A stretch of DNA of 32,609 bases from GCA-002694895 sp964436345 (GTDB lineage Bacteria > Chloroflexota > Dehalococcoidia > Lucifugimonadales > GCA-002694895). Every line of letters begins with the position of its first letter. Position 1 is the stretch's first letter. The notes under the pieces were generated by a model. It was not told where the DNA came from, made no database searches, and saw nothing but the letters and a program-made list of their open reading frames with translations. Shown here piece by piece: positions 16,988 through 24,292 of this stretch. The position numbers were made by a program, and so were the translations under genes. The stretch covers positions 1 through 32,609 of the forward strand of contig CAYTCC010000005.1 of the NCBI GenBank assembly GCA_964436345.1. Reading direction: 5' to 3'.

Positions 16988-18334
16988 ATGACTATTAGCA
17001 AATCAGAATTAAAAAATAAAGTTATTGACGAAATCGAAAAATCTAAAGATAAAATAATTGATTTTGCTAAAGATATAGCAGAGAATGCAGAAACTGGTTA
17101 TAGAGAAGTTCAAACTGCAGAAAAAGTTAAAAAAATATTTTCAGATTTAAATTTAAATTTTACAGATGGACATGCAATAACTGGGGTAAAATCGGCTCCT
17201 ATAGCTGGTAAATCTTCTGGTCCAACTATCGCCGTAATAGGAGAATTAGATGGATTGATTGTGAAAGATCATCCTTTAGCGGATAAAAAAACTGATGCTG
17301 TGCATGCATGTGGGCATAATTGCCAATTAGGATCAATGTTTGGAGTTGGTCTTGGTTTAATTAATAGTAAAGCTAACGAATTTTTAAATGGAAATATTGT
17401 TTTATTTGCAGTTCCTGCAGAAGAAACAATCGAAAATGAATTTAGAATAAATCTAATTGATGAAGGAAAATTAGGATTTATTTCAGGGAAACAAGAACTT
17501 ATAAGATTGGGTTCTTTTGATGATATTGATGCTGCTATGTTAAGCCATGCCACTAGTAAAGAATCGGATGGAGATTTGGCAGTAGGCGGAACTTCTTTAG
17601 GTCATCTTGTAAAATATGTTGAATTTTTCGGATTAGCTTCACATGCAGCTGGCGCTCCACAAGATGGTATTAATGCTTTAAAAGCCGCAAACATTGCTAT
17701 GATGGCAATGGATTCACAACGCGAATCATTTGAAGATAAAGATAAAGTCCGTGTCCATGGAATTTTGACTGCAGGAGGAACTTCCGTAAATTCTATTCCT
17801 TCGATTGCCAAGTTAGAATGGAGGATACGTGGAAGAACAATTGATGTTGTAAATAAAATAAATACTAAAATTGACAGATCTATTAAAGCTGGAGCTATGG
17901 CAATGGGGGCAAAAGTAAGAATAAGATCTATAGCAGGAAATTTACCAATGTTACAAAATAAACAAATGAACAATCTTTATTTGAACAATGCTGAAAACAT
18001 TGTGGGAAAAAAGAATGTGATTGTTCATCCTGAAGATCAATCAGGAGGTTCCACAGATATGGGCGATTTGAGTCAAATATTACCGATTATTCATCCCCGT
18101 AGTGGTGGTGCCGAAGGTACGGGGCATGGAAACAATTATTTTATAAAAGATTATGAAAAATCCGTAATTAATCCAGCTAAAGCTATGGCTACAACAATAA
18201 TAGATTTGCTTTGGCAGGATGACATGAAAATTAATGAAGTAATAAATAATCATAAATCGAATTATTCTATTAGTGAATATATACAATTGCAGAATAAACG
18301 AATGGGGAATGATTACTATGATTATACTTCTTAA
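16988..18334 (+). CDS. M20-family amidohydrolase (AbgB/M20D-like)
   Basis: A 448-residue zinc hydrolase of peptidase family M20, subgroup of aminoacylase or p-aminobenzoyl-glutamate hydrolase-like proteins. Metal ligands are visible in DAVHACGHNCQLG (H106, C108, H110) and in VPAEETIEN near 147-155; the lid/dimerisation domain includes the GLASHAAGAPQDGINAL segment and the final histidine is in GTGHGNN near 378. It removes acyl or p-aminobenzoyl groups from amino acids; the exact substrate is not readable. The start is ATG at 16988 with a clear Shine-Dalgarno AGGAGA four bases upstream (16978-16983). A strong hairpin follows at 18405-18430. Confidence 0.9.
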   Translation: MTISKSELKNKVIDEIEKSKDKIIDFAKDIAENAETGYREVQTAEKVKKIFSDLNLNFTDGHAITGVKSAPIAGKSSGPTIAVIGELDGLIVKDHPLADKKTDAVHACGHNCQLGSMFGVGLGLINSKANEFLNGNIVLFAVPAEETIENEFRINLIDEGKLGFISGKQELIRLGSFDDIDAAMLSHATSKESDGDLAVGGTSLGHLVKYVEFFGLASHAAGAPQDGINALKAANIAMMAMDSQRESFEDKDKVRVHGILTAGGTSVNSIPSIAKLEWRIRGRTIDVVNKINTKIDRSIKAGAMAMGAKVRIRSIAGNLPMLQNKQMNNLYLNNAENIVGKKNVIVHPEDQSGGSTDMGDLSQILPIIHPRSGGAEGTGHGNNYFIKDYEKSVINPAKAMATTIIDLLWQDDMKINEVINNHKSNYSISEYIQLQNKRMGNDYYDYTS

Positions 18335-18404
18335 TAATTTCTCAATAATTATTTGTTAAGTTTAAGATGGTTTTTTGCATTTCAATAAAATCCTCCTTTG
18401 ATAG

Positions 18405-18430
18405 AGGCTGGCAGTTATAACTGTCAGCCT
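18405..18430 (+). terminator. Strong stem-loop after the M20 gene
   Basis: A 26-base near-perfect palindrome beginning AGGCTGGCAG and ending CTGTCAGCCT (one G-T wobble) lies 70 bases after the M20 stop. The following T-run is interrupted (TTTAAGTTT), so termination is likely but not certain. It also separates the M20 gene from the thioredoxin-like gene. Confidence 0.65.
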
Positions 18431-18479
18431 TTAAGTTTATAATAACTGATATTAATTTTATTTTTGTTCAGGCAAATTT

Positions 18480-19037
18480 TTGAAACTTTTTTTTTATATC
18501 ACTATTTTTTCATTACTTTTTATATCTTGTACTAATGTCATTTCAGATGAGAATACTAAAAATGAAATTTTAGAAAAGAACCCTAATCCAAATTCCCAGA
18601 TGCATAGTCTTTTAAATTTGTCAGAGTATTCAGAAAGCCAAAAAAAATTGAAATTACAATCGGCTTCGAATAAAGCTTCTAAGAGAATCTTAAATCTTGA
18701 ATTAAATTTAACAGAAAAATATGGAACTTTAGATAAAGAAAAAATAATACGAAATTCACCTTATACATTAATATATCTATACGCTGACTGGTGAGCTGAA
18801 TGTGTAAAATCAAAACCTTCCGTGAGAAAGTTAGAATCTTATTTGAATCAAGAAAAAGTATTGATTTATTCCTTAAGTACTGAAACTAAGATTGGTAGGG
18901 ATTTTTCTATATTGTTTAGAAACACTACTATTCCTTCAACATATTTAATTAATGATAAAGGTGTAATTAAGAATAAATGGAATACTTCTCCAAATCAGGA
19001 ACATATTAATGTACTTATGGAAAGTATGAGGAAATAA
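18480..19037 (+). CDS. Thioredoxin-like lipoprotein, probable selenoprotein (TGA at residue 105 read as Sec)
   Basis: One continuous frame of 185 residues if the TGA at 18792-18794 is read through. Residues 1-17 form a lipoprotein-type signal peptide ending in LLFISC. After a polar linker the thioredoxin fold begins (YTLIYLYADW). The TGA replaces the first cysteine of W-C-x-x-C-x4-P exactly: W104, TGA105, A, E, C108, then P113. The cis-proline segment IPSTYLI and strand VIKNKW follow in the same frame to the TAA at 19037. This is the pattern of UxxC thioredoxin-like selenoproteins known in bacteria. The alternative is a nonsense mutation of TGT or TGC. Selenocysteine genes (selA, selB, selC, selD) are not in the window. 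The start is TTG at 18480 with AGG eight bases upstream. Confidence 0.7.
18795..18855 (+). promoter_or_regulatory. Possible bacterial SECIS hairpin after the in-frame TGA
   Basis: About 25 bases after the TGA, AACCTT and AAAGTT can pair (five pairs, one mismatch) around a loop CCGTGAG. A lower stem between GTAAAAT (18804-18810) and ATCTTAT (18836-18842) adds six of seven pairs. The loop distance falls within the 16-37 base range described for bacterial SECIS elements. The folding is weak and done by eye. Confidence 0.35.
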
Positions 19038-19044
19038 AAATTCC

Positions 19045-19073
19045 AAAAAAAAAGCCAGCTGATTTAAGCTGAC
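19045..19073 (-). terminator. Intrinsic terminator of the murQ-anmK-rsuA-alkA operon
   Basis: On the minus strand GTCAGCT and AGCTGGC form a 7-bp stem (one G-T) with a 6-base loop, followed by nine T (19045-19053). It lies about 80 bases after the glycosylase stop and is oriented to end that operon. Confidence 0.8.
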
Positions 19074-19151
19074 GTGAAGATATTATACAATATTCCGAAA
19101 GGTTTTGTCAACCCCTGCTCTTCAGTAGAGGTGATTCAACTATAAAAAAAA

Positions 19152-19787
19152 TTAATCCATAGTTTCCCATGAACCATCAACAACTCTCCATAAATACCAC
19201 GACATAATGGTTCTGTAAGGTTTCCATTGATTTGATTTTGTTAACATTTGCTTTTCAGTAGCATTTTTTTTAAATAATATTTTAAATCCATTCCTAACAC
19301 CCAAATCACCTATAGGAAATATATCAGCCCTACCAAGAGTAAATATAAGGATCATATCAATAGTCCAGGGACCTATTCCTTTAATTTGTATAAGTTCTTT
19401 TTCAATTTCTTTATTTGACATTTGTTTAAAATCTTTATTTGTATAATGTGTAGATTTAAAATATTCTGCTGTTGCTTTTATGTATTTTATTTTCTGATGT
19501 GATAATCCTGCGGATTTTAATTTTGAATCTTTTGTTAAAAGGATATCGTCGTAATTAAAATTATTCCCCGGGAATAAAGCTTTAAATTTTGTATGTACAC
19601 TGCTAGCTGCTTTTGTACTTATTTGCTGTGAAATTATAGATCTTATTAGGGAATGAAAAACTCCTGTCGTTCCTCTGTCAAAATTGGGCTCACCGTACTT
19701 ATTTTTTAATTTTGAAATGATAGGATTCTTTATGGCGAGATAATTTATTCCTGTTTGTAATTCCTTTTTATCAAATAAATTTATCAT
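19152..19787 (-). CDS. DNA-3-methyladenine glycosylase II (AlkA-like, HhH-GPD)
   Basis: A 211-residue base-excision repair glycosylase of the HhH-GPD superfamily that removes alkylated purines from DNA. The helix-hairpin-helix is LIQIKGIGPWTIDMIL (about 133-148), and the catalytic aspartate lies shortly after in FPIGDLGVRNGF (D157-158 region), as in AlkA and MAG-type enzymes. The N-terminal RSIISQQISTKAASSV block is also typical. The length fits the short single-domain form. It starts with ATG at 19787, five bases after the pseudouridine synthase stop, and is the last gene of a four-gene minus-strand operon ended by a strong terminator. Confidence 0.9.
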   Translation of the reverse strand: MINLFDKKELQTGINYLAIKNPIISKLKNKYGEPNFDRGTTGVFHSLIRSIISQQISTKAASSVHTKFKALFPGNNFNYDDILLTKDSKLKSAGLSHQKIKYIKATAEYFKSTHYTNKDFKQMSNKEIEKELIQIKGIGPWTIDMILIFTLGRADIFPIGDLGVRNGFKILFKKNATEKQMLTKSNQWKPYRTIMSWYLWRVVDGSWETMD

Positions 19788-19792
19788 ATTTT

Positions 19793-20497
19793 TTATTTAT
19801 TTAAATATTTATTTATTTCAGATTTTGTTGCAGAATGAATTTCACCTGGCTTTAAGTCATTTAATTTAAAAGGACCATATTCTATTCTCTTTAGTTTTTT
19901 AACTTTTAATTTTATATGTTCCATTAACTTTCTTATTTCTCTGTTTTTGCCTTCTATAAGTATTAATTCTAATATTACAGAGTTTTTGTTGTTTGATTTT
20001 ATAGAATATTTAAATGGTTTGTATAATATATTCTTAATTTTCATACCAGAACTTATCGATTGCAAATTGTCTCTCATGAAATTTCCAGTAATTATAACTT
20101 CATATTTTCTTTCAAATTTATTTTTTGGTAATTCTAATTCTCTTGTAACTTCGCCATCTGAAGAAAGTATTAATAACCCTTCAGAATTGTAATCTAAACG
20201 TCCTGCTGTTTTATAATTTTTGTATTTATCAGGTAAATTTTCAAATATTATGGGTCTTTTATCTTGTTTTTTATGAGATGTAATAAAACCAATTGGTTTA
20301 TAGTATTTTAAAATTTCAAATTTTAGTTTTGTATTTATCAATTTATTATCTAAATATATTTGATCTCCTTCTTCGACAAATGTTATTGGGGTTGTTACAG
20401 TCATTCCGTTTAATGAAATTCTTTTTTCTGAAATAAATTTTTCTATGTCTTTTCTAGAACCTATATTTTTTGAGGCAAGAAATTTGGATATCCTCAA
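19793..20497 (-). CDS. RsuA/RluB-family pseudouridine synthase
   Basis: A 234-residue rRNA pseudouridine synthase that converts a uridine in 16S or 23S rRNA. An S4 RNA-binding domain (residues 1-60, MRISKFLASKNIGSR) precedes the catalytic domain with the motif AGRLDYNSEGLLIL, containing the essential aspartate. I choose the TTG at 20495-20497: it gives the family N-terminus, and GGAG (20503-20506) lies five bases before it. A longer frame from 20524 would start inside anmK. The end of anmK (20499) sits two bases upstream, so translation is probably coupled. Whether it is RsuA, RluB, RluE or RluF cannot be told by eye. Confidence 0.92.
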   Translation of the reverse strand: MRISKFLASKNIGSRKDIEKFISEKRISLNGMTVTTPITFVEEGDQIYLDNKLINTKLKFEILKYYKPIGFITSHKKQDKRPIIFENLPDKYKNYKTAGRLDYNSEGLLILSSDGEVTRELELPKNKFERKYEVIITGNFMRDNLQSISSGMKIKNILYKPFKYSIKSNNKNSVILELILIEGKNREIRKLMEHIKLKVKKLKRIEYGPFKLNDLKPGEIHSATKSEINKYLNK

Positions 20498-20498
20498 T

Positions 20499-21602
20499 TT
20501 ATCTCCATTTTGAAATTTCTCCAATAATATATGGTTTTTCTGCTCCAGTGATATCTTTAGTATCTATTTTTAAATTGAAATAATTTGAAGCAGCTAATAA
20601 AGCAAAAGCAAACGATTCTTTGAATAAAGGATCAATCCCCATATCACTAATTGATAAGACATCATAATTAGGTAATAATTTATTTAAATTCACTATTATA
20701 GATTTGTTTTTTATTCCCCCGCCAGAAATGTAAATGGGAGTTTGTTTTTTATGTTTTTCTTTATGGAATTTTTGAATATTTAATGCAATTGATTTTGCAG
20801 TAAAGTATGACAGATTTGCAAGATTATTTTTGTGATCAATTTTTTCAGGGGATTTGAAATGATCGTTTAACCATTTTTCCCCATATAATTCTTTTCCGGT
20901 ACTTTTGGGAGGTTTAGATAATATGAAATTATGTTCCTGAATCCATTCTTGAATAATATTTTTATTGACTTTACCTTTTAATGAAATGGAGCCATTATTA
21001 TCATAAGGCAAGTTAAGATATTTAAGGCAATATATATCTAATAATGACATCCCTGGGCCTGTGTCAAATCCAAGAATATTTTTATCTATAATAGTTATGT
21101 TAGATATGCCGCCTATATTAAGAGTGATAATATCTTTTGATTCATTTTTAAATAACCATCTATCTACAACTGGCATTAAAGGTGCACCTTGTCCCTTATT
21201 GATAATATCTTTTGTTCGAAAATTGTAAATCACAGGAATTTTAAGACTTTTTGATATATAAAGAGGTTCTCCGATTTGTAATGTAGATTGTCCTCCATCA
21301 TGAAAAACTGTCTGCCCATGAATTCCTATTAAATCATATTGAAGATTATTTTCTTTTACCCATTCACTGATTTTTTCTGACCAGAATTGTCCAAGCTCCA
21401 TATGTGTTTTGGCCAATTCCGAAGGACTTGAAATATACAATTTTAATAATTTTTTAGTAAGTGAAACAGGATATTTCACATAATAATTTTTTATAGTTTT
21501 CCCATCTATAGAATTATTGTTTTTTTTACAATTTACTAAAGATAAATCCATCCCGTCGCATGAAGTTCCGGTCATTAATCCTATTACATTTATGTTTTCC
21601 AT
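20499..21602 (-). CDS. anmK: Anhydro-N-acetylmuramic acid kinase
   Basis: AnmK (367 aa) phosphorylates and hydrolyses 1,6-anhydro-MurNAc to MurNAc-6-phosphate during peptidoglycan recycling in the cytoplasm. The N-terminus shows the family ATP-binding signature GLMTGTSCDGMDLSLV. Further matches are the GIHGQTVFHDGG block near 97-108, NLGGISN-like TLNIGGISNIT, GFDTGPG (about 179-185) and the ISGGGIKN block near 293-300. The length is normal. It begins four bases after the MurQ stop, and MurQ uses its product, so the two genes form a pathway pair. Start ATG at 21602. Confidence 0.96.
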   Translation of the reverse strand: MENINVIGLMTGTSCDGMDLSLVNCKKNNNSIDGKTIKNYYVKYPVSLTKKLLKLYISSPSELAKTHMELGQFWSEKISEWVKENNLQYDLIGIHGQTVFHDGGQSTLQIGEPLYISKSLKIPVIYNFRTKDIINKGQGAPLMPVVDRWLFKNESKDIITLNIGGISNITIIDKNILGFDTGPGMSLLDIYCLKYLNLPYDNNGSISLKGKVNKNIIQEWIQEHNFILSKPPKSTGKELYGEKWLNDHFKSPEKIDHKNNLANLSYFTAKSIALNIQKFHKEKHKKQTPIYISGGGIKNKSIIVNLNKLLPNYDVLSISDMGIDPLFKESFAFALLAASNYFNLKIDTKDITGAEKPYIIGEISKWR

Positions 21603-21605
21603 GAT

Positions 21606-22436
21606 TTAGATAATCCTATTTAAAAATCCTTTGTTTTGATCGAGCAGTTTTTCAGCTTCGATGAATGATATATTTTGCATATATGAAACAACGGCCACTT
21701 TTATGTTTTTACCTGATTTGTAAAATAATTTTTCTGATTGTTTTGTATTTAAACTAGTAATTTCAGAAATAATTTTTATTGATCTGTTAATTAATTTATT
21801 ATTTAAAGGTTTAACTGAAATCATAAGATTTTTATAAGTTTTTCCTGATTTGATCATGGATATAGAAGTAATTATATTTAAAAGCTGTTTTGTGAGTGTT
21901 CCAGATAACATCCTGGTAGAATCAAGAATCTTTTCATTATCAACTCCTAAATTTATATTAATATCGTATGTATGATTTGTTTTATTTGAAATAAGGGCAG
22001 TTTGTATATTGTTTGATTTACAATAATCTAATGCTGACACAGTGTAAGGAGTTGTCCCACTTGAACTTATTCCAATTACTAAATCATTACAATTTATATT
22101 TTCTTTTTTTAATGTATTTATTGATTCAGTTACAGAATCTTCAGAACCCTCAACTGAATGTTTCATAGCTTCTGAGTCTCCTGCTATTATCCCTTTGAAT
22201 GTAGAGTCACTATAAGTTGGATATAATTCAGCTGCTTCTATTACAGCTAATCTTCCGCTGGTACCTGCACCTAAAAGGAAAATATTATTTTGATTTATTA
22301 TTCTTTCCGTGCATTGATTGATTAATTTTTCTATATCTGTTTTGTTTTTGTTAACCACTTCTGAAATAGATATTTCTTCCTGTTTGAAATAATCAATTAA
22401 TTTTGAAATAGATGAATTGTCATAATTTATATTCAT
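21606..22436 (-). CDS. murQ: N-acetylmuramic acid 6-phosphate etherase
   Basis: MurQ (276 aa) cleaves the lactyl ether of MurNAc-6-phosphate to GlcNAc-6-phosphate, the step after AnmK. The SIS-domain phosphosugar motifs are LGAGTSGRLAVIEAAEL (catalytic Glu within) and GISSSGTTPYTV, and SVEGSEDS keeps the second catalytic acidic residue. It is about 20 residues shorter than E. coli MurQ because the N-terminal TE-x-RN-x-x-T segment is absent; the ATG at 22436 is the only good start and no Shine-Dalgarno is obvious. First gene of the minus-strand operon, divergent from the AhpD-like gene. Confidence 0.94.
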   Translation of the reverse strand: MNINYDNSSISKLIDYFKQEEISISEVVNKNKTDIEKLINQCTERIINQNNIFLLGAGTSGRLAVIEAAELYPTYSDSTFKGIIAGDSEAMKHSVEGSEDSVTESINTLKKENINCNDLVIGISSSGTTPYTVSALDYCKSNNIQTALISNKTNHTYDININLGVDNEKILDSTRMLSGTLTKQLLNIITSISMIKSGKTYKNLMISVKPLNNKLINRSIKIISEITSLNTKQSEKLFYKSGKNIKVAVVSYMQNISFIEAEKLLDQNKGFLNRII

Positions 22437-22508
22437 ATTATGAGTTTTATTTATTAGAATATATTTATTAAATGTTAATCATACATCATTTTAATAGGAG
22501 TGTATTTA

Positions 22509-22901
22509 ATGTCAATTTTAAATCCTATTTCAGAAGAAAATGCTGATAGTAAAGTAAAAGCAATTTATGACGAAATTAAAAAAACTAGAGGAATAAATTA
22601 TGTGCCAAATTTTTGGAAAACAATAGCAAATGATTACAGTACTCTTGAAAGAACATGGAATTCATTGCAACAAGTTATGCAAGAAGGAGAACTAAGTAAT
22701 ATTTTTAAAGAAATGATATATATTGCTGTATCAATGACTAATGGATGTGAATATTGTATTAGATCTCATAGTAAAGCAGCAGAGTCGAAAGGAATGAATA
22801 ATAAAATGCTTAATGAATTAATTGCTGTGGTTGCAATGGCAAATGAGACAAATAGATTAGTTGAATCTTATCAAGTTGAGGTTGATGAGAATTTAAAGTA
22901 A
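22509..22901 (+). CDS. Carboxymuconolactone decarboxylase / AhpD-like protein
   Basis: A 130-residue all-helical protein of the CMD/AhpD superfamily. The redox motif C80-x2-C83-x3-H87 (CEYCIRSH) is intact, which points to a peroxidase-coupled disulfide reductase role as in AhpD rather than the decarboxylase. I choose the ATG at 22509 because AGGAG (22496-22500) lies eight bases upstream; a longer GTG start at 22500 would overlap that site. It is divergent from murQ with only 72 bases between the start codons. No AhpC gene is seen nearby. Confidence 0.88.
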   Translation: MSILNPISEENADSKVKAIYDEIKKTRGINYVPNFWKTIANDYSTLERTWNSLQQVMQEGELSNIFKEMIYIAVSMTNGCEYCIRSHSKAAESKGMNNKMLNELIAVVAMANETNRLVESYQVEVDENLK

Positions 22902-22904
22902 TTT

Positions 22905-23708
22905 TTAATACCAAATAAATTCTGTATTAAAAATTATATCTGATCCAAGTAATATACCTAATCCAATACTTAATACGCCTGCAAAAGCACTTAAGATTTT
23001 GGTGAGATTTATATTTTTATTACCAATTGTAAATGGAAATGATAGTAAAAGTGTCATGATTGACATAGATAAAATAGTTCCAAAGCCAAACATAAGGATA
23101 TAAAGTATTCCTTTAAGAAAATTATTAATTGAGGGAAGTAAAATTAGCATTACTGCACTACTTCCAGCAAGGCTATGGATAATCCCTATCACAAATGATT
23201 TTGGCCTGAATTGAGGTTTTGAAAACGCAAATCTTGAACCTTTTTTATTTTCATTAGAGTCATAGGGGTGATTATGTGGGATTTTGAATTTTGGTAATTT
23301 TAAAAATTTGTATATGTTATTGAAATATTGACTTATTAAATCTTTATTTTTAATTGAAATTATTAGCGCTTGTATACCTAAAATTATTAACATCAAAGCA
23401 ACAGCAAATTCAAAATAATGAGCAATATCTTCATAATTATTCATTAATCCTCTTACATTTAGAATAATTACACCAAGTAGTAATAGTGGGATGCTATGTC
23501 CTAAACCCCATGAAGCTCCAATCCAAAAACCTTTCCAGATGTTTTTAGATTCGGAAACAATGGTTGATACCGCTACTACATGATCGGCATCGGTTGCATG
23601 CCTGAAACCCATAGCAATGCCAAGAAATAGCATAGTTAGCCACTTAGAATCTGGAAGAGATTCCAGGTTGAAAGGATGGTTAGGTATAAGATTTATTAAT
23701 ATTGTCAT
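22905..23708 (-). CDS. NicO-family nickel/cobalt transporter
   Basis: A 267-residue membrane protein of the NicO (RcnA/HoxN-like, also UreH-like) group. The metal-binding signature is in the first helix pair, GFRHATDADHVVAVST, with H37 and H43, and the second motif is GASWGLGHSIPLL. Six to seven membrane helices and a histidine-containing loop (PHNHPYDSN, about 143-151) are visible. Direction of transport is not readable. It lies 56 bases downstream of a Fur-family regulator gene on the same strand, with a perfect inverted repeat between them (23741-23765), so metal-dependent repression is likely. Start ATG at 23708. Confidence 0.88.
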   Translation of the reverse strand: MTILINLIPNHPFNLESLPDSKWLTMLFLGIAMGFRHATDADHVVAVSTIVSESKNIWKGFWIGASWGLGHSIPLLLLGVIILNVRGLMNNYEDIAHYFEFAVALMLIILGIQALIISIKNKDLISQYFNNIYKFLKLPKFKIPHNHPYDSNENKKGSRFAFSKPQFRPKSFVIGIIHSLAGSSAVMLILLPSINNFLKGILYILMFGFGTILSMSIMTLLLSFPFTIGNKNINLTKILSAFAGVLSIGLGILLGSDIIFNTEFIWY

Positions 23709-23740
23709 TTTTGTATATAAAAGTATTGAATTATTTTATC

Positions 23741-23765
23741 GTTATTGCAAATCAATTGCAATAAC
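23741..23765. promoter_or_regulatory. Putative Fur-family operator (inverted repeat)
   Basis: GTTATTGCAA and TTGCAATAAC are perfect 10-bp inverted copies with a 5-base spacer. The site lies 32 bases before the NicO start codon and touches the last base of the Fur-family stop codon. No T-tract follows on either strand, so it reads as a binding site rather than a terminator. TTGCGATAAA at 24201-24210, before the regulator's own start, matches one half in eight of ten bases. Confidence 0.6.
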
Positions 23766-24193
23766 TAGGAACATTCGTTACATACACCTATATACACAAA
23801 ATTATTATTTATGTTATTAAAATTCGAATTTTGTTTTAAAATAGAATTTATAGATTTAACTGCTTGTTCAGAAATATCAACTATTTTGTCACAAGATTCA
23901 CAAATTAAATGTACATTTTGATCTGTATTATTTAAATAATATATTGCAGGTTTATGAGGAATATGAGAATGTCGGAGTAATCCTAATTCTTCTAGTGCGT
24001 CTAAAGTTCTGTATATCGTGGTTTGGTCAATATTTATTTCAGATTTTTTATTTATTAAGAAAGTTAATTGTTTTACGCTAAAATGGAAGTGAATGTTTTT
24101 TTCTAATAAATCACAAATTAATTTTCGCGATTCAGTAATTCTGTACCCATTATCTTTTAGTGTTTTTAATAAATTCATTGGATAATTATACAT
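23765..24193 (-). CDS. Fur-family metal-responsive regulator (Fur/Zur/Nur type)
   Basis: A 142-residue winged-helix repressor of the FUR family. The N-terminal DNA-binding domain includes TLKDNGYRIT and the recognition-helix segment DQTTIYRTLDALEELGLL (57-74). The dimerisation domain has two structural zinc pairs, C98-x2-C101 and C138-x2-C141. The regulatory site includes H81-like and HLICESC residues, but the sensed metal (Fe, Zn, Ni) cannot be read. The downstream NicO gene and the inverted repeat between them argue for nickel, cobalt or zinc control. Start ATG at 24193; a second ATG at 24178 is possible. Confidence 0.9.
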   Translation of the reverse strand: MYNYPMNLLKTLKDNGYRITESRKLICDLLEKNIHFHFSVKQLTFLINKKSEINIDQTTIYRTLDALEELGLLRHSHIPHKPAIYYLNNTDQNVHLICESCDKIVDISEQAVKSINSILKQNSNFNNINNNFVYIGVCNECS

Positions 24194-24292
24194 TATGTTT
24201 TTGCGATAAAATTAGCTTATTCTGCAGTTTTTAAAAATTCATTTAAACAATATGTGTTAAAATAATTCATCTTTATTTTGCCACATTATTTT

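Noticed and set aside
18792..18794. TGA reassigned to Trp or Gly in this genome
   Set aside because: TGA ends several intact genes here and a normal tRNA-Trp with CCA anticodon is present; the residue lost is a Cys, not Trp or Gly.
18480..19037. Two separate small genes (18480-18794 and 18822-19037)
   Set aside because: Both pieces are in the same frame and together form one thioredoxin fold; a start inside the fold after the motif would lack the active site.
23617..23820. 67-aa plus-strand frame over the NicO start and operator
   Set aside because: It is a shadow of the NicO and Fur-family genes and lacks a family or ribosome binding site.
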